DNA from: Deltaproteobacteria bacterium
GTDB lineage: Bacteria > Desulfobacterota > Dissulfuribacteria > Dissulfuribacterales > UBA3076
DNA: 6,510 bases
Assembly (NCBI GenBank): GCA_021159445.1
Contig: JAGGRV010000633.1
Coordinates: 1 to 6,510, forward strand
Direction of reading: 5' to 3'
In this document: positions 1-5,301 of the stretch, one piece after another
How positions within the stretch are numbered: the first letter of the stretch is position 1
Layout: each line of letters begins with the position of its first letter
Notes under the pieces: generated by a model
What the model saw: only the letters and a program-made list of their open reading frames with translations
Databases searched by the model: none
Told to the model about the DNA's origin: nothing
Translations under genes and position numbers: made by a program

Positions 1-1
1 T

Positions 2-79
2 TTCAATGATTTCAGCTACTTTAATAATGCCGTCATGATTTCTTGTGATCTCTGAAGATAGAGAAAACTGCAGCAAGGC
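2..79 (-). pseudogene. Possible chemoreceptor signalling-helix fragment, cut by the left edge
   Basis: Reading the minus strand towards the left edge, a frame is open after a TAA at 82-80 and contains the stretch SSEITRNHDGIIKVAEIIE. This resembles the cytoplasmic coiled-coil of methyl-accepting chemotaxis proteins, where SSEI-[TS]-RN and II-x-V-x-x-II type heptads are common. The frame leaves the window, so its far end is unknown. No good start codon or ribosome site lies upstream (only a TTG at 76-74), and the stop at 82-80 means the normal N-terminal sensor part is not attached. If the match is right, this is a truncated remnant. The stretch is short and the call is weak; it could be a chance open frame. 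Confidence 0.22.
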
Positions 80-293
80 TTAAGCTGCCCCTGCGCATAT
101 ATCCTCTTGTTATGCAGGAAGAAATTATCTATGAATTGGATCCACTTCGGATGGATTTCAACAAACGTTTGGGGAACGAGGCGTGATTATTCGTGCGCTG
201 TTATTATTATGCCGGAGGTTGAGCGGGCGCTGCAGATGGGGAGTTGCAAAAGGTATCAAGCAGGAGGACTTGTGCCCGGAGGAGAGGACATAG
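80..293 (+). other. Upstream region of the sensor kinase with two tiny chained ORFs
   Basis: No recognisable gene is visible. Two short plus-strand frames are arranged head to tail. ATG 112 to TGA 186 would give 24 residues; it has no clear ribosome site, although its frame is open back to 49. GTG 183 to TAG 293 would give 36 residues; it overlaps the first by GTGA, has a G-rich stretch (171-180) in front, and its stop abuts the ATG of the kinase at 294. The chaining could be a leader-peptide arrangement, the decayed end of an upstream gene, or chance. GCAGC at 70-74 and GCTGC at 84-88 can form a small hairpin, but no T-run follows. I recognise neither peptide. Confidence 0.2.
278..287 (+). 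promoter_or_regulatory. Strong ribosome binding site for the sensor kinase
   Basis: GGAGGAGAGG lies six bases before ATG 294. It is a near-perfect Shine-Dalgarno sequence at proper distance and fixes 294 as the start of the kinase N-terminal part. Confidence 0.7.
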
Positions 294-905
294 ATGGCTC
301 TTCGTGAGACCAAAGGGTCGGTTACACAGCCGGCCAGGCATCCCACCATATACGAATCGCCGATTCGCTTGCTGATCGTCATCGTTTTGTCGGCGTTTGT
401 TTCCGAAACATTGGTGATGATCGCGCTCCGCTTTATATTTTTGCCGCCATGGTGGGAAGTGATTTTTGATGCCTCGCTTCTGGTCATCCTTATTTCCCCT
501 ATACTTTATCTTTTTTTGTTCCGGCCCTTGATCCTTCATATCGGTGACCGAAGGCGGGCGGAGGAGGAGACTAGACGGACGTTTGCGGAGTTGGAGCAAA
601 TTTTTGATGCGGCGGCGGACGGGATGCGGCTCGTGGACAAGGATTTCAACGTACTTAAAGTGAACGAGACGTTTGTGGGCATGGCAGGCATTGAGAAGGA
701 TGAAGTGGTCGGCAGGAAGTGCCATCAGGTCTTTGGCGGCCCTTTGTGCCACACACCCGATTGTCCGCTCACCCGTGTTTTTCACAGTGAACAACGGGTT
801 GAGCTGGAATTGGAGAAGCGTTGCAAGGATGGCACCAGGACATTCTATATCTTGACTGCGACACCCTTTAGGGATCTGGGGGGGTCGGCTTATCGGGATC
901 GTTGA
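294..905 (+). CDS. Sensor kinase N-terminal part: two membrane helices and first PAS domain
   Basis: The 203-residue frame begins with a short cytoplasmic tail. Hydrophobic helices follow at about residues 24-46 and 57-78, joined by a very short loop containing LPPWW, so there is almost no periplasmic sensor domain. After the basic stretch GDRRRAEEETRR comes a PAS domain at about residues 98-200, with the usual IFDAAADGMRLVD entry and the closing segment TFYILTATPFRDLGG. A cysteine cluster, C143-x8-C152-x4-C157, sits in the PAS middle. The last seven residues (SAYRDR and its flank) are out-of-frame read-through after the G7 run. Removing one G gives GGRLIGIVEDFKDISDRR, the expected PAS exit into a linker helix. 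Start is supported by the GGAGGAGAGG site. As it stands the product would be a membrane-bound PAS protein without a kinase. Confidence 0.75.
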   Translation: MALRETKGSVTQPARHPTIYESPIRLLIVIVLSAFVSETLVMIALRFIFLPPWWEVIFDASLLVILISPILYLFLFRPLILHIGDRRRAEEETRRTFAELEQIFDAAADGMRLVDKDFNVLKVNETFVGMAGIEKDEVVGRKCHQVFGGPLCHTPDCPLTRVFHSEQRVELELEKRCKDGTRTFYILTATPFRDLGGSAYRDR

Positions 906-1626
906 AGATTTCAAGGACATATCGGATCGCAGGCAGTGGGAAGAAAAGCTGCGCGATAGTGAGGCAGAGAAGCAGGCGATTCTTGACGCCTCGGTGGACG
1001 TAATCATGCAGATGGATTCCGATATGAGACTCGTCTGGGCCAACAAGAGGGCCGGGAAAATAGCCAACAAGACCATACAGGATTTCATGGGGCACAAATG
1101 TTACGAGTTTCTCAGGAATAGAGATACCGTATGTGCCGGTTGCACGTGTGTTAAGGCCTTGGAGTCAGGAAAGACAGAGTGGGGGACTTTGTATCATCCA
1201 GCCAGTGAGGGAGCAAATGAATCTTATTGGGATGTCTTCGGTGTCCCGCTTACTGGTGAAGATGGCGAAATCACCGGGGTTATCGAGATTGCGCGGGACA
1301 TAACGGAAAAGATTAAGGCGGACAATGCGCTGATTCAGGCAAAGGACGACTGGGAGAATACATTTGACGCCATAACCGACATGGTGATGCTTCTGGACAG
1401 CCAACACCGCATCATCCGCGCAAATGAGGCCACGGCCAAGGTGCTCGGTACTACCAAGAAGGACCTGATCGGGAAGAGGTGTTATGAGGCGGTTCACGGC
1501 CAGGAGTACACAATCGCAGGGTGTCCCTTGATTTCCACCATGAAGACCCTGAAGCCGTGCACCAGGGAGATACACGAGGCCTGCGATGGAGGCGATAGGC
1601 ACCCTCGCGGGCGGGATGGCCCATGA
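883..1626 (+). CDS. Sensor kinase middle part: second and third PAS domains (frame-shifted)
   Basis: The correct frame resumes at GGT 883, giving the end of PAS1 (LIGIVEDFKDISDRR) and a linker helix. PAS2 follows (about 970-1310), beginning AILDASVDVIMQMDSD and ending GVIEIARDITEKIKADNALIQ, a textbook PAS-PAC exit. PAS3 starts near 1340 (WENTFDAITDMVMLLDSQHR) and breaks off after PCTREIHEA near 1580; what follows to TGA 1626 is out-of-frame sequence. PAS2 has cysteines at codons 1099, 1132, 1141 and 1147. PAS3 has them at 1480 and 1522, with isoleucine at 1513 where PAS2 has its second cysteine. The first possible start is GTG 994, inside PAS2 and without a ribosome site, so this piece is probably not made on its own. 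Confidence 0.7.
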   Translation, partial: GRLIGIVEDFKDISDRRQWEEKLRDSEAEKQAILDASVDVIMQMDSDMRLVWANKRAGKIANKTIQDFMGHKCYEFLRNRDTVCAGCTCVKALESGKTEWGTLYHPASEGANESYWDVFGVPLTGEDGEITGVIEIARDITEKIKADNALIQAKDDWENTFDAITDMVMLLDSQHRIIRANEATAKVLGTTKKDLIGKRCYEAVHGQEYTIAGCPLISTMKTLKPCTREIHEACDGGDRHPRGRDGP

Positions 1627-2719
1627 TTTTAATAACATTCTTCAGGCGATCTCCGGTTACGTGGAGCTCTTGATTGCCAAAAAGTCCGAAGACGATCCGG
1701 ATTGCAGATACCTAGGTACCATAAGCAAGTCAGTGGCGCGGGCCTCCAAACTCGTCCAGCGGCTGTTGGTGTTCAGCCGGAGGGTGGAAAGCAAGCTGAG
1801 GCCCGTTGATCTCAATGAGGAGGTCGTAGAGGTACAGAAGCTTCTTGCAAGTGCGCTTTCCAAGATGATTGATATAGAACTTGATTTGGCCGATGATTTG
1901 GAGACTGCCTTTGCAGATTCGGTGCAAATCGAGCAGATCCTGATGAATCTCGGCGTGAATGCCCGCGATGCCATGCCCGAAGGCGGCAAGCTCGTCTTTA
2001 AGACGAGGGCTGTCGCCCTGGATGCACAGTTCTGCAACACCCATTTCGGGGCAAGGCAGGGCGACCATATCAGGCTGACCGTCCAGGATACCGGTTGCGG
2101 CATCGACAAGGAGACAATGGAGCATATATTCGAGCCCTTCTATACCACCAAGGGGCTGGGGAAAGGGACCGGGCTCGGTCTGGCGATGGTATACGGTATC
2201 GTGAAGAACCATGGGGGCTATATCGAGTGTACGAGTGTGCTCGGCAAGGGGGCGGCTTTTGATATCTATTTCCCGGTATCTAGTAAGGTTGACAGATCAC
2301 AGCTGGAGCCTTTGGAGGGAGAAAAGGCTGTTTTGGGCCGGGGCGAGACCATCCTTCTGGTAGATGACGAGAAGAACCTGCTCGACCTTGGACGGGATAT
2401 GCTCGAGGGAGGCGGGTATGTCAGCTTGGTGGCCGAAAGTGGAGAAAGTGCCATCGATATCTACAAGAGGGAAAAGGCACGGATAGATCTGGTCATCCTG
2501 GATCTGGTCATGCCGGGCATGGGGGGATACAGGTGTTTTGAAGAGCTCCGCGCCTTAGATCCAGGTCTCAAGGTGGTTGTGGCAAGCGGCTACGCCCCCG
2601 GCAACGAGGTCGTGAAGAAGATCCTTAAATCGAGTGGGACCGCGTTTGTGCGCAAACCCTATCGGCTGGCAGATATGCTAAAGAAGGTGAGATGGTTGCT
2701 GGATGCGGCTTCAACTTGA
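1586..2719 (+). CDS. Histidine kinase core with C-terminal receiver domain
   Basis: The 377-residue frame opens directly at the H-box, MEAIGTLAGGMAHDFNNIL, with phospho-acceptor His13. The HATPase domain shows the N box MNLGVNARDAM (N121, N125), G1 box DTGCGID (from D168), F box EPFYTTK (from E183) and G2 box GTGLGLAMVYG (from G194). A CheY-like receiver spans about residues 253-375, with acidic pair D260-D261, phospho-acceptor D306 in LVILDLVMPGMGG and conserved K357 in FVRKPY. All catalytic residues are present. The family is the HDFNN-type hybrid kinases. The start lacks any dimerisation lead-in helix before the H-box, which suggests truncation; however GAGG at 1576-1579 sits six bases before the ATG, so independent or coupled translation is conceivable. 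It overlaps the preceding frame by 41 bases. Confidence 0.85.
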   Translation: MEAIGTLAGGMAHDFNNILQAISGYVELLIAKKSEDDPDCRYLGTISKSVARASKLVQRLLVFSRRVESKLRPVDLNEEVVEVQKLLASALSKMIDIELDLADDLETAFADSVQIEQILMNLGVNARDAMPEGGKLVFKTRAVALDAQFCNTHFGARQGDHIRLTVQDTGCGIDKETMEHIFEPFYTTKGLGKGTGLGLAMVYGIVKNHGGYIECTSVLGKGAAFDIYFPVSSKVDRSQLEPLEGEKAVLGRGETILLVDDEKNLLDLGRDMLEGGGYVSLVAESGESAIDIYKREKARIDLVILDLVMPGMGGYRCFEELRALDPGLKVVVASGYAPGNEVVKKILKSSGTAFVRKPYRLADMLKKVRWLLDAAST

Positions 2720-2738
2720 GGTAGCGGCTGCTGGCATG

Positions 2739-2765
2739 CCTGGTACCAGGGGTCACTTGATTTTT
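2739..2765 (+). terminator. Possible weak terminator after the kinase
   Basis: The perfect palindrome CCTGGTACCAGG (2739-2750) lies 19 bases after the kinase stop and is followed, after ten bases, by five T at 2761-2765. The stem is only about four pairs and the T-run is not adjacent, so intrinsic termination is doubtful. The palindrome could equally be a protein-binding site. Confidence 0.25.
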
Positions 2766-2790
2766 ATTTATCCTGATTATCCAGTTGATC

Positions 2791-2818
2791 CTGTCAAAAA
2801 AATGGAAATTCCTATACT
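2791..2818 (+). promoter_or_regulatory. Possible sigma-70-like promoter before the hydrolase
   Basis: CTGTCA (2791-2796, four of six to TTGACA) and TATACT (2813-2818, five of six to TATAAT) are separated by 16 bases. A transcript would start around 2825, right at ATG 2827, making a nearly leaderless message; this fits the absence of a ribosome site there. The sequence is AT-rich, so a chance match is quite possible. Confidence 0.22.
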
Positions 2819-2826
2819 ATCAAGAT

Positions 2827-3654
2827 ATGTGGCAAATTTTTCTACAGTCCGTAATTCTTATTACTGCTATTTATGTCGGCCTTGTTGCTTTTCTATTTTT
2901 TACCCAATCACGCCTCATCTATTTTCCCACTAGTGAGATAGTCGCAACACCGGATCAAATCGGTTTATCGTATAAATCCGTTTCCTTTAAAGCCCCGGAT
3001 GGAGTCAAGCTCTCAGGCTGGTTCATTCCGGCTGACTCGCCAAGGGGTGTGGTCATATTTTGCCATGGCAATGCAGGCAACATTTCCCACCGTCTTGAGT
3101 CTATAGAGATTTTCCATGGCCTTCGACTCAGCACCTTTATCTTTGACTATCGGGGCTATGGGGCAAGTGAAGGCACTCCTTCAGAAGAGGGCAGTTATCT
3201 CGATGTGAAAGGGGCATGGAATTACTTGATTGAGCATGAAGGATTAGCTTCGTCTGATATTATTCTTTTTGGTCGATCTCTGGGAGGCGCCGTGGCCGCA
3301 TGGTTAGCCGGGCAATATACGCCAAAAGCCCTTATTATTGAATCTACTTTTACTTCAGCTCCGGATTTGGCTGGAGAACTGTATTTTTATTTGCCTGTAA
3401 AATTGCTTTGTAGATACAAGTACAATGCCTTGGCTGCCATCAGGGAAGTCCAATGTCCGGTTCTCATAGTCCATAGTCAAGAAGACGAGATCGTTTCTTT
3501 CAGGCATGGGCGAGTGCTCTTTGATGCGGCTAATGATCCAAGAGTTTTTCTTGAAATTTCAGGAAGTCATAATGAAGGATTTATTACATCGAGCAGTGTT
3601 TATCTGAACGGGCTCAAGGCCTTTCTTGATCAAGTTGATGGGAACAAATTTTAA
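2827..3654 (+). CDS. Membrane-anchored alpha/beta hydrolase (ABHD13/BEM46-like)
   Basis: The 275-residue protein starts with one hydrophobic helix (about residues 4-26) followed by QSRLIYFPT, the usual N-terminal anchor of this family. The alpha/beta-hydrolase fold follows: oxyanion-side motif CHGNAGN (residues 79-85), FDYRGYGASEGTPSEEG, nucleophile elbow GRSLGG with Ser151, Asp220 in HSQEDEIV, and His248 in GSHNEGF, giving a complete catalytic triad. Length is normal. The reaction is probably hydrolysis of an ester or thioester near the membrane, but the substrate is not known for this group. ATG 2827 is preferred because family members begin at such a tryptophan-containing anchor; an in-frame TTG at 2785 would add 14 residues. 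Neither start has a good ribosome site. The 3D lipoprotein gene follows after 18 bases, suggesting co-transcription. Confidence 0.85.
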   Translation: MWQIFLQSVILITAIYVGLVAFLFFTQSRLIYFPTSEIVATPDQIGLSYKSVSFKAPDGVKLSGWFIPADSPRGVVIFCHGNAGNISHRLESIEIFHGLRLSTFIFDYRGYGASEGTPSEEGSYLDVKGAWNYLIEHEGLASSDIILFGRSLGGAVAAWLAGQYTPKALIIESTFTSAPDLAGELYFYLPVKLLCRYKYNALAAIREVQCPVLIVHSQEDEIVSFRHGRVLFDAANDPRVFLEISGSHNEGFITSSSVYLNGLKAFLDQVDGNKF

Positions 3655-3672
3655 TTAGGAACGGTAACAATA

Positions 3673-4197
3673 ATGAGACGAATGCTTCCATGGTTACTCC
3701 TTGCGTGTTTAGTGGTTTCGGGGTGCGCCGGTAACTATGTACGCCGAATGGAAGTCACCGCATATTGCGGATGTGGCAAGTGTTGCGGCTGGGAACGTGG
3801 AAGGTGGAGATATTTGAAGCTGGATGTCTGGAACCGCTACGTGAGTTCAGGAAAGCGCAAAGGCCAGCCTTACTCTGGGCATACCGCTAGTGGCACAAAA
3901 CCCCATCAGCCACATCCCGGGCTCATTTCAATGGACAGTGTTGTGCATCCCTGGATGATCCCCATTCGACTGATCTTTTTCCCATGGCTCCTTATGCCAC
4001 GGGATGGGACCATTGCGGCTGACACCAGATATTATCATTTTGGCACTCGGATGTATATTCCCGGTTACGGATGGGGCGTTGCGGAAGACCGGGGATCTGC
4101 CATTAAAGGACCTGATCGCATTGATGTTTACTTCAACTCCCACCAAAAGGCCCTTGCCTGGGGCAGGAAAAGAGTGGATGTACGCATTGAAAGATAA
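3673..4197 (+). CDS. Lipoprotein with a 3D (three-aspartate) domain
   Basis: The 174-residue protein begins with MRRMLPWLLL and a lipobox VVSGC, so the mature lipoprotein would start at Cys18. The C-terminal 3D domain is recognisable by its aspartates D117 (AADTRYYHFG), D139 (VAEDRGSAIKG) and D151 (RIDVYF), in the pattern of the 3D superfamily, whose double-psi beta-barrel is shared with MltA transglycosylases and Rpf/YabE-type proteins. An unusual cysteine group C32, C34, C37, C38 sits in VTAYCGCGKCCGW just after the signal. The 3D fold suggests a role in peptidoglycan, possibly cleavage, but no substrate can be read from the sequence. A weak AGGA (3657-3660) lies 12 bases before the ATG. 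A proline/histidine-rich stretch and a hydrophobic segment (about residues 97-111) separate the two halves. It lies just downstream of the hydrolase gene and convergent with lptG. Confidence 0.85.
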   Translation: MRRMLPWLLLACLVVSGCAGNYVRRMEVTAYCGCGKCCGWERGRWRYLKLDVWNRYVSSGKRKGQPYSGHTASGTKPHQPHPGLISMDSVVHPWMIPIRLIFFPWLLMPRDGTIAADTRYYHFGTRMYIPGYGWGVAEDRGSAIKGPDRIDVYFNSHQKALAWGRKRVDVRIER

Positions 4198-4204
4198 GGT
4201 TAGG

Positions 4205-4223
4205 TGTCGGCTGACAATTTTTT
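4205..4223. terminator. Possible weak terminator between convergent genes
   Basis: TGTC-GGCT-GACA (4205-4216) forms a four-pair stem with a four-base loop, followed by A and six T (4218-4223), read on the plus strand after the lipoprotein gene. The only 24 bases between the convergent stops leave room for nothing else. The stem is too short to be a confident intrinsic terminator. The T-run is followed by AAAA (4224-4227) inside the end of lptG. Confidence 0.3.
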
Positions 4224-5301
4224 AAAACCTCAATCGCCTCATCAAGACAAAACCCATTGTGATAAGCACAAGGTGCACCATCCAAGGCGCAAAAAACGCC
4301 GGAACCATGCCGGTTTTACCCAAGGAAAGAGCAAAACTCCAGGTTACCCATGCAGCAAAACCAATAGCCACTCCTAACCCCAGGCCCAGAGAAAGACCTC
4401 CACGCTCCATGAACAGTGTAATGGTCAATCCGACCAAAAGCAGACTGCATCCTAGAAACGGATATAGGATCTGTCCCCACAATACAGTCTCTTGCTCTTT
4501 TGCAGAATATCCAGACTGTTTCAGCCTTTGGACACTCCGCCAGAGAGAAACCATATCCATCTGTGCCGGAGGTGTCTCAACAGCAACAAAATCCTCAGGG
4601 CCCTCTGCAAGATCGAGATCCAAAGACTCAAAAGCCTTAACGGAGTAGTTGGGTTCTTTTCCCATTCTTAGTTTGCGCAGTCCATGTTTAAAAATCCACT
4701 TATTACCTGAGTATGTGGCTTCAGATGCCGCCACGAACTGTGTAATTACATAATTATTGTCAAATGAAAACCATTGAACGTTTTTAAGCCTTTTGGCATC
4801 AGGACTCCCCAGTTCTGTGGCCCATATGCTGTTGTCACCCAGAAAAAAAAGCCTGTTTCCCTTCAACATCCCCCTGGGCGGTTTTTTCTTGACCTCTACC
4901 TGAAATATCGCCTGGGCACTTTCTGCTGCTTTAGGGATGTATAATGCCTTTAAGCTGACCAGGATCGCTGACAGAAAAAAAGCAGCAAGTAACAATGGGA
5001 ATATTACTTTCCAGGGCTTAACTCCAAGTGAACGCATAGCAAGTAACTCCATATGCCTTGAAAGGAGCATGATACTTAGAAGCCCTGCAAGTAAAACAGC
5101 CAAGGGTGTCAGCTCATAGAGTATTTTGGGTATTGATAGAAAAAAGTAGGCCAGAGCTGAGGACATAGGCGCATTTGCCTCAATGAAATCATCCAGCCTC
5201 TCAAATACCTCAATCAGGAGATAGATCCCGATCAGTCCCGGAAGGACCAGTGCGAACATTAAAAAAAAGTTGCGAAGCAAGTACCGGCTAAGCACATTCA
5301 T
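4222..5301 (-). CDS. lptG: LptG, lipopolysaccharide export permease subunit
   Basis: The 359-residue inner-membrane protein of the YjgP/YjgQ family pairs with LptF and two LptB ATPases to lift lipopolysaccharide out of the inner membrane and pass it to LptC/LptA. It begins MNVLSRYLLRNFF and has three N-terminal helices (about 12-33, 55-80, 97-120), a periplasmic beta-jellyroll region (about 125-265) and three C-terminal helices. The coupling segment SRHMELLAMRSLGV contains Glu85, matching the conserved acidic residue that contacts LptB. EVFERLDDFI after helix 1 is also typical of LptG. ATG 5301 is chosen because it overlaps the lptF stop as ATGA and has a G-run (5310-5314 on the plus strand) at about nine bases; the frame could extend 25 residues upstream, but that part is non-family sequence inside lptF. 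Assignment to LptG rather than LptF rests on the DDF motif and gene order. Confidence 0.9.
   Translation of the reverse strand: MNVLSRYLLRNFFLMFALVLPGLIGIYLLIEVFERLDDFIEANAPMSSALAYFFLSIPKILYELTPLAVLLAGLLSIMLLSRHMELLAMRSLGVKPWKVIFPLLLAAFFLSAILVSLKALYIPKAAESAQAIFQVEVKKKPPRGMLKGNRLFFLGDNSIWATELGSPDAKRLKNVQWFSFDNNYVITQFVAASEATYSGNKWIFKHGLRKLRMGKEPNYSVKAFESLDLDLAEGPEDFVAVETPPAQMDMVSLWRSVQRLKQSGYSAKEQETVLWGQILYPFLGCSLLLVGLTITLFMERGGLSLGLGLGVAIGFAAWVTWSFALSLGKTGMVPAFFAPWMVHLVLITMGFVLMRRLRF

Larger units (their letters stand above)
294..2719 (+). pseudogene. Hybrid PAS sensor histidine kinase with receiver, broken in two places
   Basis: Read together, the three overlapping or adjoining frames make one familiar protein: two membrane helices, PAS-PAS-PAS, HisKA, HATPase_c and a response-regulator receiver. 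It would autophosphorylate a histidine in response to a signal sensed by the PAS domains and pass the phosphate to its own receiver aspartate. Reading starts in frame at 294, must skip one base within the G7 run at 878-884 to continue into the second part, and must change frame again near 1578-1590 to enter the kinase. At the second break the end of PAS3 and the helix leading to the H-box are missing, judged by comparison with PAS2. Frameshift plus deletion fits a decaying gene; misassembly or sequencing error is possible. Conserved residues in every remaining piece look intact, so any decay is recent. No partner regulator gene is adjacent. Confidence 0.75.

Noticed and set aside
878..905. Programmed ribosomal frameshifting at the G7 run
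   Set aside because: The needed change is +1 (or -2), not the usual -1 of X-XXY-YYZ slippery sites, and I see no obvious stimulatory structure. The second lesion further downstream makes a purposeful frameshift less likely than mutation or error.
207..1097. Long minus-strand open frame of 296 codons opposite the kinase
   Set aside because: It lies antisense to clear PAS coding sequence, has a low-quality residue mix and no domain. It is a shadow of the plus-strand gene.
2785..2826. TTG start adding 14 residues to the hydrolase
   Set aside because: There is no ribosome site before the TTG, and the added residues are basic/aromatic with no family resemblance. ATG 2827 begins right at the membrane anchor.
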